Shown: positions 10,615-23,248 of the stretch, piece by piece | Position numbering within the stretch: position 1 is the first letter of the stretch | Layout: each line of letters starts with the position of its first letter | Assembly: GCA_016801845.1 (NCBI GenBank) | Contig: CM028910.1 | Coordinates: forward strand, 13,484,629 to 13,548,628 | Direction of reading: 5' to 3' | DNA length: 64,000 bases | DNA from: Polydactylus sextarius | Taxonomy: Eukaryota > Chordata > Actinopteri > Polynemidae | Made by a program: the position numbers and the translations under genes | The notes under the pieces: generated by a model | Database searches by the model: none | The model's input: the letters and a program-made list of their open reading frames with translations, nothing else | Told to the model about the DNA's origin: nothing

Positions 10615-12970
10615 AAATGGGGAATCAGAACTGAGAGGTACTCTTTGTTGATTGCCCCTTTTTATTGTCACTGATTGGTGAAACCAGGACAAAAAGTGCA
10701 TTTATCTAATTCTATGAAAAAAGGATGGACCTTCTGCCTGTGCTGGGCGTTACTTGTCCATCTGAACCCTCTTTTTAAACTTAGACATTTGAACTTTCTG
10801 TCCATGGAAATGATTTGCTACTTTCAGGTGTTTATTAAATGTGTATCAGTAGTTTATTGCCACAACCTGCACCAGGGCCATGCTGTTGTTTTGGCTGTAG
10901 TGGATACTTATGAGTGGACAGAGCAGGCAATGACAAAGGCATTGACCAGACAAACAAACCAGAGGCAGGTCACCTGTAGTCCGTTTCTTTTTCACATCAG
11001 TGATTGACAATGTGAACAACTGTTGCTTTGCTTTCTTATTTATCAAAATGAAGACGTTTTACTTTTGATAGCCGATAACGTTTCTTTATGTTCTGTTAAT
11101 TGTTCAGCACTTTTTCCACTGCAGCCATTTTTAATGTGTCTGTGAACAGTACCAGAGTGGAGTGGCTGCTGGAGGTCCGACCTCAGAGTAAAATCTGTCC
11201 ATTCAAACGATATAAAATTGTTTTATTTGATACATTCTCTACTCAGCCTGTAATTGTAATTATTTTTTTTTCGGTTCCTCACGACCATACCTCTCTGAAT
11301 CTGCAGCCACCGGCACTCCAACTGTCTGTACATCTTTGGCATAAAAGTCCAATCTTTCTTAAGATTTTTGTTTGAATGAAGACCGCATATTTAAGAACAT
11401 TTTCTAACGTGTATACGACCACAGAGTACTGAAGGAGTAACAAGGAGGGCAGCATTTTTGCTTATTTGGTTTTCTTTTTTAGTTTCACCTTTGTTAAAGA
11501 TTTCATTTATATGGAGATTGATAAAAGTGCGTCGCTTTGTTGTCATTTCTGATCATAATTTCTATCGCATTGAATGTTCAGCACCGTAACGAGCCTGTTT
11601 GACCTGCAGAGTAGGCTTAGACTAAAATATGTAAGTGTTATAGTGTATGTGGTGAGATCGATAAGTCACTGAATCCAAACACGGTTTCTCAGGTTCTGCC
11701 ACATTGATGATCTCCAGGACCATTTAACAACCTTCAATGATCAATCACTGTCATTCTGGACAGGGGTCATACAAACATACATAACTACTGTTAGAAATGT
11801 GATTATGTTATTGGAGGGTTGTTGAATTAAGACACACCCTGTTGGTAAAAGTAAAAATGTTTGTACTGACAGATGTTTGGGTCCAAAGTTCATCCAAACA
11901 CATGATCGAGCAGTTCTGGCGTCTTCTTCCTGCATCTTGAAGCTTCCAGTCTATGTGAGTGAAAACACTCGCTCCTTAAGTTTTATGAAAACCAGCAACA
12001 GAGATGAAACATTTAAATAATATCATGTCCATGAAAACATATGAACAAAGAAACATTAGAGATTTTCTTTTTGAGCAGGACAGGTTCATCAATTAAACAA
12101 ATACAACACATCTCTTATTTTCTTCTAAATTGTTTCCTCGGACATCTTTATAGATCTTGAACAGACATGAGGAAGTATACTGAAAAATGTCACATATGTA
12201 TTTGTACTTCCACTGCTAGTTGTTGTTTACAATAGAAATCACTAATGAAGTCCTGTACAAGAGATTCAAAATCAACGTGAACCCATCAGTTAGAGTTGTC
12301 ATGATGTCCAGAAGAGGGAATTATCAAATAAATTAGTAAAAACTGCAGTTTTATATCAAAAATAATCAAGTGACATCAAAGTTGAGAAAATCTTAATGAA
12401 ATCCCTTAGAAATCCCCTAGATTTAGAAGCGATTATTATTATTATCATTTAATTATAACTTGAAAAAGATGAGCTTTAAAATGTCTATTAGGATAAAAAC
12501 ATTTGACAAAATCTTGGATTGGAATTTTAATCATACATGTGTGCACGTATCTGGTGTTTTCAGTACACTTCAGTCACACTCTGTCTCTAAAGAGGTAAAG
12601 GAAACATAGCGTGAAAGCAAAGGCTTTAGCTAGTTAATCTTTCTTTCTTCCGTCTGTCTATTTATTCCTTTTTTCTCTCTTTAAGTGTGCGAGCTCTTCC
12701 TGTGATATTTGGTTTGATGCCAAGTCGGTTTCAGATCAGTGTCTGTTTTATCTTTGATTGTTTACATGAGGGGATGTGGGGTGAGGTGGGGCTTCAGGAT
12801 AAGACCGAGAAGGGCAGGAAGAGGAATAAGATTACTGCCTTTTGTTAATTCTTTGTTTGTACTTTTATATTTAGTGATTTATATATTGTTCTGCTTCTGT
12901 TCTGTTTGTTTATAATTATTATATTTTGTAAAGAAGAAACAATTAAAATGAACAGTGGTGAAATATTAAG
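10615..12970 (+). other. mier2: Probable mier2 3' UTR
   Basis: This non-coding, T-rich sequence follows the mier2 stop. AATAAA occurs at about 12328 and ATTAAA at 12942-12947, the latter followed by a T/GT-rich stretch, so I place the end near 12970. The exact cleavage site cannot be read from the sequence. Confidence 0.45.
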
Positions 12971-15900
12971 ATATGGTACTTTTGTATAATGTGGCAGCTG
13001 CTCTTACTGAACCACTGACGTGAGATGAACGTCGAATAGAAAAACTACTGTGAATTATATCGTGTATTCTATATGCACATATCGTGCATCATAAATTACT
13101 TCTTGATATGACCACATCTGCATCATTAACAAGCAAGAAAACTGGAACAGTGTGCGTAAATATATAGCACACAAGCATAGGAACAGAGCAGAGCAAACAG
13201 ATCAAATCAAGCAAATAATGTGTTTTAATTAATCACAGCTGAGTGATTTACTGCCATTTACTGTCATTTTTGTGACACTAGAGTCAAACTGCTGCTGAGG
13301 TGGCCACCAACATTGTCAACAGTGAATGAGAAGTGAGTAGTCAGTCAGCAGTTGTGCTGAACCTTTGACAGGTACAGGTGATTTAAGGTCTTCTTGGCAA
13401 CACAATGACTGAACACATGGGTGAATTTATTGTGTTTTGACTAATTTTTTTGACTAGTGTTTGCAATCAAGAGTGACTGAATCTACGCTGATCTCTGTTT
13501 GTTTCCCCCGTGAAGACATTACAGCTGCATTTCAAGGTGAGATGAGATTTATGATGCCAAAAAGATCACTTAGTCTCTTTGTTGGTTTGTGTGGTCCAGG
13601 AACACAGTCATCTGATTGCTTCCAGGCTGACTGAGTCCAGACTGGAACGATATTGTGTTTGTATAGTGTCAGGATTATTATTGTTGTTGTTGTTATATGC
13701 AAGTGTTCAAATTGCCAGCTGGAATGAGCTAGAACAATGAAATGTCTGATAACTCAACAGCTCAATGTGTCCTGTATAAAAGTTCACCATGATGGACTAT
13801 TTTCCTTTTCTTTTTAAAGCATATTTTCTACTTTGCCTCCTGTTAGTCTGCTACCAAATATAATATAAAGCTTGTTGATATTTGATTTGTTTTTGAAGAT
13901 ATTACAAGATGCTTTACGGCGCAGGAAAATGGTCATAACACATTAACAATAATTGTTCAATCATAAATCTGGGTAGGTTACATGTCTTCAGGCTATGATT
14001 AGGAAAACATGTACCAAACCATTTTGAGTGTGACTCATAGAGGCAAGCACAAATGCCAGAAATGTATACCTGAAAATTCAGATATGTTATAAACAAATAT
14101 GTGAATAGGTCACATGGTTAATACTTTAGGTCACGCAGAACACGCAGACCTAAATTGATATACAATCATAAGGTGCGTTTGAGCAGTCCTGACTGAACTA
14201 ATTAGAGTAAATCCTGTGTGATCTATTGAACTTATACCCCAAGTTTTGTTGAAGTCCAATAAAAGAATCAAGACTGCAAAGAAAAAGCTGCATCTATGTG
14301 AAGATGAAACAGAGTGATGGGTCTGGCTCCTTTTCTTCCAGAATTAAACTGGAAGAAGTAACTTTGCATAATTTTTTGAAGCCTGACACCTGCTGATTAC
14401 TGCTTATGGCTTTAATTTTCATAATCTGAGCTGAAAAATATGAAAGGCTGATCCCAACCACATCGTGAGTCAGTATAACCTGAAACGTGGCATAGATACA
14501 CATCTCAATGTCTTCTCCACAAAATCCTCTGGACCATAAACACAACCATAATAAATTTGTTGCTAATTTGAATAATGTGCAAAACATTAACAGACTTTTT
14601 GGGATCAGGGAACAGCAAATGGTCATATGATTCTTGTGGTATTGTGGCACCAAAATTGTCTTAACCAGAAATAATGTTGAAGATTTTTGCCTCCACCTCC
14701 ACACAAACCTCAGTTTGACAGATAGTGATACAACAAAATTGAAAGGTACCCACATATGGGAATCATCGCTCTCTTATAAGACTTTATTTCAATAAAAATG
14801 GGCTTAGGAGTGACTGCACATGTTCCTGAGGCAAATTAGCATTTTCCTTGGAAATCTTCAATGGAAAAATCTTCAGAACTGATTTTAATATTCACACTTT
14901 AGTTAGACCTTGTACTTTCTTCTGCACTCCATTGCTTCAGAGATGAGTCATACAGCCCACCATGTGGTTTTGCTAGCTTTAGTGCATTCATATTCATTGC
15001 GAGTGTGCTAATTTGCATTATCAATAAGTAAACTACCCTTAACTGAAAACATACGAGAATGTTGCACACTGTCATGACTGTGGCATGCCAAGTAAATTAT
15101 TAAATTATGTACTGATGAAACAGAAAACTGTAGATAGGCTCCAATGTGTCTGCCAGAGGTTTCATCTGGTTACTGGAGGAGAAAAAAGAAATCAGATAAT
15201 CAATATTTGGAAGGTCTGGTGACAAAATAGCTGACTGTACCGATAAGAGTTGTGAAGCTAGTAAGTGCTCTGGTGGGCTACGTGATACTATACTGAACTG
15301 CAAAGTTCAATAAAAAAAGAAAATGTGGCCACTGAGAGTCGGTGTTGTCCCCTTTTTTTGGCAGACGACAATATCTTTCTGTTGATTAAAGATATAAATA
15401 CTTCAACTTTACAATTAGTTTTACCTTCTCAGCGTCTCCGCATGAAATAGCAAATACATGCTCATGTGTTAAAGAGGAGTGAACTCTTTCCTCTATTGTT
15501 GCCACTGCTGAAGAAGTCTTGAGTATTTGCTTCCCCTTCCTGTAAAATCTCCTTTATTTCCATACTATGAGAATCATTAGAACTATAACTACGAGATCAC
15601 ATTAAGAAGTTTCTTCTTAACATTTTAACATCCTCTGTCATAAAAAGCAAAAATAGTCAAATATTTGATTCAGAATTAATTTAGATTACACAGAAGCACA
15701 CTTTTAAAATCAGTCTATCTAAACTCCATTGTTGTCTGAAATGCTGCCACACATCACATCAGTGATACCACATATTGCAAAATTGACCCTGTTTACCGTA
15801 AGTTTTTTTTTTTAGTTTCAGCTAGTTTCTAAATGTAGATATGTAGATTTTGATGACTCATGCGTGATTTAACCACATTCGCAAAACCCATGAGCAGGCA

Positions 15901-15980
15901 TGAGTAAATGTGACTAAAAGTACTAAAAGTACCACCACATTCCTCTCTGTTACCCAGAGGCAGAGCTGGGTAGGTTAAGT

Positions 15981-16160
<180 letters not shown>

Positions 16161-16717
16161 TAATGCATCTTTGCTTATTTTTAGAAAAGTTAGACAAAGT
16201 TTGGACAGTTTTGGCAAAAATGCCTTCAACTGCACTGGGATCAATGAGACACACTGCTCTGGCCCTGTGAAGAGTCCTGACCTCTGTCTACTGCCCTCAG
16301 CACTACGGCAACAGTCAACTCACTATGTTTCTTAAAAAAGAAAAAACTTTGAGAGTACAGCAACTCTTCATCTGGCTTCAAACCCAAGGCCCAGAGAGTG
16401 AAAGGTCACATAGGTGAAGACCTCCAGAGCATGTTGTGTATGGACACTGTTGAGACAAATCACTTTGTCTCAGAGTTTCATTCACTTAAAACACAGTTTG
16501 ACTTGTCTCTACTACCTTAGTACCTGACACGAGTGAGCAAAATATAACATAGTGGCACAGACATACATTATCAGACAGTATGTGGTTTGTATATCTGTGT
16601 GCATTTCTCTGTCTCTTGTTCTTCTCCATATTGTTTTTGTTTGTCATATTTGATACTGTAGGTGCTTCAGAGGAAGGCACAATCTGGCACAATGTGAAAA
16701 CAATGAAGAGTCCAAAA

Positions 16718-16920
16718 CAGGGGTCCTCAAACTATTCCACAAAGGGCTGTGTGGCTGCAGGTTTTTGTTCCAACCAGTCAAGAGCACATAGTTTGACCAA
16801 TCAACTGTCTGAAGACTGAGATCAATTAATTAAATGAGCCAAGTCTGGTGTGCTGCTGCTCTGTTGGAGCAAAAAACTGCAGCCACATGGAACCTTATTG
16901 GAACAGTCTGGGGACCCCTG
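16718..16920. mobile_element. hAT-like non-autonomous element (MITE)
   Basis: The element begins CAGGGGTCCTCAAACT and ends AGTCTGGGGACCCCTG, which are inverted copies with about two mismatches. The inverted repeat extends inward through the GGTTTTTGTTCC and GGAGCAAAAAACT segments. It is flanked by GTCCAAAA and GTCTGAGA, which look like a decayed 8-bp target duplication. About 203 bases, no coding capacity. The CAGGGGTC terminus and 8-bp duplication point to hAT. Confidence 0.75.
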
Positions 16921-19262
16921 GTCTGAGACCTAATACTATAAGGACAGAGCTCAACAATGGGCACAGCAAACCCAGAATTTCTATACCGAATGCTCAAGGT
17001 TTCTTTGGTGTTTTCTACATCTGCCCAGTTTCTGCTGGTCATTTTGCAGTGATTTTGTCTCCCTGTTCTCATGATCCTGACCTTTGACTTTGAGATTGCC
17101 CTTGACTGCTAAACCCACAGTTCTGGGTTTCTCAGTTGGTTAGTCATCAACTCCTGGTTGCACTCAGCTGCTGTAGTCTTTCCCCTGATGCCTCGTCCAT
17201 GACGGATCCATTGATAGATGAGCAGTCTTTATGTTTTCATCATCTGGGTCAAGCTTGTCAAGGACTTTCTTTAGGTTCTTATCAACACCAAATGACCAGC
17301 TTGTCCTTATCATTGCTACCTCTTCATTGTTACCCACACCTGTCTGTTTTCTACTTTCAGACACATTCCAACCAACAAAAGCACTGAATTAAAAACACAG
17401 ATGTTTAGTTGATGTCATCCACACTGTTGGCATTGCGTGCAGCGAGCAGCTGCGTGGAGCTACAGAAAAACAAATGCTAGGTACTCTGGTAAAAAGGCTG
17501 ACTTTGGCTCAGCTTTTGCCACAGCATAGTTCTTCATCATGGCGGCCATACAAACATGTGCAACCTCACAAACCAGATAGAATGAATAAACTTTCTTGCA
17601 TTGTTCTAAATTTACTATTTACTTCACAGGACAAAATTGTTGGTGCCATGATATATTTTCTTTTCTTTTTTTTTTTTTTTTTTTTTTTTGGTCTGATCTG
17701 ATTAACTCTCAAACTAGACAGCCTGGTTTATATCTTTTAACAACAATGACAACCTTTATAACAAAACTGAGCTGGTAACCTTGGAGGCATTTCTTCACAT
17801 GCATCTTGCTCTCTCTGTCCTTGGTTTGTTTCTCCTTGGTCACACCAGACTAAATGCTTCACCATGACGCATGAGAAACACTTTCCTGTTTGTGAAACCA
17901 ATAAAAGACAAATGCACCATTAGAGTGTATTTGTGAAGAGATATCCATCTCAGCAATCTAAAACCCAACCCAAAGAATCTGCATTTAAAGCCAATTAGTT
18001 TGGGATCAGGTATTAACAAGACTCTGAGTCACAAGTTTTATTATAGAACTTTCACTTGTTCTTTCATGTCAACAAAAACTGACTAGGTTGGTGGAAATCT
18101 TCCCATTGTCCACTCACGTCTGAGTCAAACCGTCACAAACAGTTGAGTTGTTAAAAGAGTGGGCGTCACATCAATGGGCTGTGGTGATCTATTCATTTTT
18201 TACACAATGGAGATGATGCTAATGGGAAAAGTACAAGAAGCTACATCATCTGTTGGATGATTATCACAGATTTTTCCTTTCTTTTTTTATCTCCAAGAGG
18301 TACATCCAATTGCAACTAACTTACTGACTGTATCCCAAATGTCATCTGCAAAATCATGTGGTGAATGGGTTTTGAGGATATTTTGGGACCACACCGTTCA
18401 TGCAAAAAAGAATTTTATGCCCTAAATTATGTAAAATATGCCAGAAATTATGTAAAAAAAAAAAAACAAAAAAAACCATGCATAAGCATCGTATGTGGTT
18501 ATGGGTATGACTGGGTTAGGGGTTGAGTTTGAGGTTGGTGTATGAGTGCACCAAATAAAATATAGTTACAAAATATTAGATAATTATATTTAAATCTTTA
18601 AGACAATTTGGATGCTGAAATTATAATGTTTGCATATCATAATTTCACTTATTCCTGATTGCAGGTCCAAAACTGTGGAGAACATTAGAACCTACAAAAG
18701 CAGAGATAAGTTATAAAAGTTATCCGTTAAGCACTTGTTCTCTGATTTACTTACTTATCCACATTTGAAAGAAATGTGAAAGCTCTGTGCTGATGTTGAT
18801 AATATCACTCTTGGTGTTAATCTTCCGTTCAGTCTCTTTTAAAGGGTTTAACAGCCCACACAAACCTGTGGTTTAATGCTTTCTGTTAGTCAGATGTATA
18901 CCCACAACACAAACAGCACATGAGAAGTGCATGGGGAGTGTGAGAACAGGAAAAACCCACATGTTGCGCAACTGCAACTGTCCTTCTATATCATGTGAAA
19001 CCACCTTCCTGTGGTATATAGAGCATGTGTGCTATTAACATATTATCAGGATTATCTGTTTTGATTTGTATTAAATTATGAATTCAAACAGAAGGCTTTA
19101 TTATATTTTTGACATGTTATCAGCCATAATTTTATGTAAAAAAAAAAGTTTTTAACAACATTTCTTAATGAACAATATAAATTAAGGGGTTATTAAAGAG
19201 AATAAAACACATAATTCAATTCTCCCCAGTCAGTTGAACTGTCATCCCTTTTTGTTCATTTA

Positions 19263-19276
19263 CTGCCCTCTACTGG
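19263..19276 (-). promoter_or_regulatory. CTCF-like motif
   Basis: On the minus strand this reads CCAGTAGAGGGCAG, an exact match to the core consensus CCASYAGRKGGCRS. Occupancy is not known from sequence. Confidence 0.5.
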
Positions 19277-19785
19277 CTGCATGGTGCAGGTGAAGGAACA
19301 GGGAAGCGGTGCACTTCTAGGTTGGGCGCCCTCGCCTGCTCGCGTGACTTCATCACCTAGTAAAGTCTCTTCTGCCAGTAGAGAAACTCACAGGAACATA
19401 CTGTTGATTGTATGTATTGTTACTGCTTTGAAAAAAAATGTTTTAAACTCCGTGAACAATGTCGTCGTTTTTGTGTCTTTCTTTCTGTAATCATTCTGAT
19501 TTTGCTTGCGTTCATTGCTGTATGCAGGCAAAGCTGAGATGATCTGCAAGTTTAATATTATATTATAGATGATACAGGAAGTGTACAAGATGGAGGTATA
19601 CAGCAGTTGACTACAGCTAAAACAGTGTTCACTTTCATGAAGTAACAAGTAAACCCCACTGTCTTGTGATGATTGTCTATTGTTATTTTTGTATTAAAGT
19701 TTCACATGTTTCCAGCAGCTTTCATCTATGAATGCAACTAAATAAATTTTAGTTTCATACATAGCAATGTCAAATAAGTTCAAAA

Positions 19786-19788
<3 letters not shown>

Positions 19789-19877
<89 letters not shown>
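19789..19877. repeat. (TG)n microsatellite
   Basis: An uninterrupted TG dinucleotide tract of about 89 bases. Confidence 0.97.
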
Positions 19878-19879
<2 letters not shown>

Positions 19880-21469
19880 TTTTTACATCCTTTTTCTCAT
19901 CCGTGACAGAACTGACCGTCTGACCGAGTTTTTTTTTTTTTTTTAATTATACCATACACAGTCAGTCATCATGTCCATAGTCCAGTTTGGGGCAATTACG
20001 ATCATCACTGAACAGCTGTAATGTAAAAGTTTGTTGTGTAGTATAGCTGTTAAATTACTCATTGTAGTAGTTATTAGATATTTCCACACAAACCCATGTC
20101 CCCCAGCTGGTCCAATGAGTCAAATAAAATGACATCTAGATTATGTGACTCACATAAGATTTATTTAACATTCTAGGCTATGTGGTTTTTTAGCAGGATA
20201 GTGTTTGCAGCTGTAGTGTTATCACACAGCACTGGATCATTGTGTCATAAGGAAACTACAGGGGATCCACTGAGTGGAAGAAGTCAAAGAGAAACACTTG
20301 AATTTGTTTAGTTCTGCCTGGTTAATTGAATTTCTGTCTCATTGACATGTTTTTAATACGCAAGACTGATACGAAAGAATGAGAAGTGCATGTGGAGTGT
20401 GGTCAAACAGGAAAAGGCCTCATGTGACTGTAACTGTAACTGTCTCTCTATCTCATCTGGCCTCATGTTCTCCAGACCAGGTTTTACTGGCTGATTAGAA
20501 GCAGTAAGTAAGCTAGCTATTTATTTTAGCAGAATAAATCAACGTGGACAAACAAATATTAATATATAGTCATTTAACAACAGAAGAGCGACAGTCTACA
20601 TCTCTACAAGATACGATAACTAAACTAAAATAGATTTGTTTGAGTAAAAGTGAAATTTACAAGCAGCATTTAGCTGCTTTGTTTACCCTGCTTAATCAGC
20701 CCTGCATGTAATAAATAATTCATACACCATATGAAGCCAGATGAGCAGAGTTGTCTGCTGAGTGTGTCTTAGTGCAAGTCTGCAAATATATATGTAAATT
20801 TAAATTCCAGTTAACTGTGAAACAACACAACAGTGTAACTGGTAGCTGTCACTGGCCAGGCAAGGCTCATTAAATCTGAACAAATGTTGAAACGAGTGTG
20901 GTGAAGGGGCTGATGTTAAACATATATACAAGTCTAATTGGTGCATATCTTAATTTAAAATCAGCAACTTTATATAATTCTAATACCATTGATATCCTGC
21001 TGATCAAAACTTAAAATGTCAAGATTTTTCCATACAGTGTCTGTCACTTGATCCCTGGATGATACAGAATAACCAGCCCGGACTAACAGCCTGATTACCC
21101 AGGACCTATAGGTCTACAACTCTGTGACACAATAAAGAAGTTTGCAGATAAAATGAAGAAGACTGTTACAGCACAATATCTCTCTGAATAAAATGTATTG
21201 AAAATATAATAATGATAGTAAATATAAGGACGCATAAGGGAGTAAAAGTACATTTTCTGTGCTGTGGCGCCAAAGCAAAACACTTTAGTCCACAATCTAA
21301 TTGCCCCCTCCCTTGGCCTGAATTACTCTGGGATGAAACACCAGATTCCTCTATAAATTTAGAGTGAAATAATCAAGTTTGAATTTATTGCACGGCTAGT
21401 TAAGTCCAATCATCTGAACACATCCCAAAAACACAATTCAGCCTTTCTCTGAAAAATACCACCTATCAA

Positions 21470-21483
21470 CCAGAAGGGGGCAG
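21470..21483 (+). promoter_or_regulatory. CTCF-like motif
   Basis: CCAGAAGGGGGCAG on the plus strand differs at one position from the core consensus CCASYAGRKGGCRS. It points away from the minus-strand motif at 19263-19276. Confidence 0.4.
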
Positions 21484-22399
21484 AAAAAACTCAATTATAA
21501 ATATCTTCCTCCTACTTTTACAATATGTCTCTAGCCTGTTCCCTTTTTGTGACTTGATGTTCTTCTATATGTTACTGGTGTTGTTCATGTTGAAGGTGTG
21601 CAGAAAATCAAATACATAGACACACAACATGTGTGCATAAAAGATTATCCTCTGAATTTAAAACTGCAAAACTAGTAACGCCGTGTTTATCAGGTAAACA
21701 GAGCCTAACGTTAAGACACACTCATGTCTCATAAGAGTTGGTGGTCAGAAAGTGGTGGCCTGGTATTGACTGCTGGTGGGGAAACATCATCACTGCCTGG
21801 AGCCAAATAACACTCTTATTTGGTAGTTGTGCTGGTGTTAAGTCATGTTAATTTTGCCACATCCCAGCAGGGTTTATAAAACTCAACACTTTTGAAGGAT
21901 TGGAAGTTTTGTCTTCTATATTTTCCTGAACAGCCACCAAGTGTGCTCAGTGTGGGTCTACCTCCCAGTAACATGAAGGTGTTGACTAATATGTTTGGAT
22001 CTTATAAAGAGTCGGTCTGTCTGTTTTAATCTGCTGCGAAATAAATCTTCTGAAGGGGAAAAGTTAAAGTGACGGTAAATGTTGGTTACACATTTGTGGG
22101 GTTTTAATGAGAACTGCATGGGCTGAGATCATATAAACCTCTCATCATAATGGACATAGATGAGTGCTCAATTAAAGCTCCAGCCTCAACTGTGTACTGA
22201 TCAGATCAAGATCACCTCAGATAATGATATCAGGTGTAATGTTATTTATTTCAGGGTCTATTTTCTTGATATCTTCCTATTTGTGATCTGTCAGTTCACT
22301 CTGTGCCTGGTATGCTGCTCTCAGGCACCTCCTCCTGGTCTGTTCTTTACACTGGCTGGTACACACTGGGTTTTTTACATAACACACTTTTAAAAACGT

Positions 22400-22991
22400 T
22401 TGGTTTGCGAGTCAGGGAGAGAAAAATCAAGCAAACCGCTAAGAGTTTTTTTTTTCCTCTCCGGACTCTCTCTTTCTTTTGCTCTTCGCACGCCTGTGCG
22501 CCTGGTTATGATCAGATAGCCTGAGAGGAGCCAGAGGAAGTTGGAAGGAGGGACTAGTGGCGTGGTGTGTGTGTGTGCGCGTGCGCGCGTGTGTGTGCAG
22601 AAAGAGGGAGTTTATGTAGGATACTTCGGACGCTTCCAGCTCTGTGAAATCGGAGGATCTCTTCAGTTCTGGCTTTGTACCCAAAGCAGTAATGCGCGCA
22701 AAGGGACATAAGACTCTAGTGGTGCTACGTCTCCGCTCAGACACGCTGTCGTTGTGAGAGAAAAAAACAAAAACAAAAAGAAGAAAGAAAGAAAGGAGAG
22801 GTTACACCTATGCTGTCAATGTCGGCACAGGTAGTGAAGAGGATCCCGGAAGAACTCGTAGTGCAGGTTACCAGGTTGTTTGCATAGCCTGTAGTTTTAT
22901 TCCAAAGCGAAGCGAGCTCCGATGGACTTTTTAGAATAATCTTATTTAAGAAAACAACTAGTTATTCTGTTTTCTAGACATTTTAAAGTAG
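22400..22991 (+). promoter_or_regulatory. plpp2: Probable plpp2 promoter and 5' leader
   Basis: GC content and CpG frequency rise here relative to the flanks (for example GCGCGTGCGCGCGTG at about 22577). The segment ends at the plpp2 start codon at 22992. A purine-rich stretch lies at about 22757-22800. No convincing TATA box at a defined distance. The transcription start is inferred. Confidence 0.4.
22810..22887 (+). other. Upstream ORF in the plpp2 leader
   Basis: An ATG at 22810 opens a 25-codon frame ending at TAG 22885-22887, about 100 bases before the plpp2 start. If the leader is transcribed from upstream of 22810, this could reduce translation of plpp2. Whether it is in the mature leader is unknown. 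Confidence 0.35.
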
Positions 22992-23067
22992 ATGAACGGC
23001 AAGAAGATGAATGATCTGAGGAAGAAGAAGATGTACGTGGTGATGGACGTGCTGTGCGTTTTAGTTG
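22992..23067 (+). CDS. plpp2: plpp2 exon 1
   Basis: Twenty-five codons plus one base, donor GTAAGT. It encodes a Lys/Arg-rich cytosolic N-terminus and the start of the first membrane segment (VVMDVLCVLV), matching the LLDVLCLLV region of PLPP2. An in-frame TAG immediately upstream fixes the start at 22992, although a second ATG lies five codons in. Confidence 0.9.
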
Positions 23068-23180
23068 GTAAGTTTTGGACACAAGTACAAAACGAAACGT
23101 CAACACGATCTTTTATTGAGGAGCTGCATTCCACTGTTGTCAACTTAAAATGACGCTCCTCGGTTTCTTGCCAGTGTATA

Positions 23181-23248
<68 letters not shown>

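Noticed and set aside
14294..14755. 153-codon open frame on the minus strand
   Set aside because: It has no recognisable domain, no splice or promoter context, and lies in AT-rich intergenic DNA. I could not tie it to a gene or transposon family.
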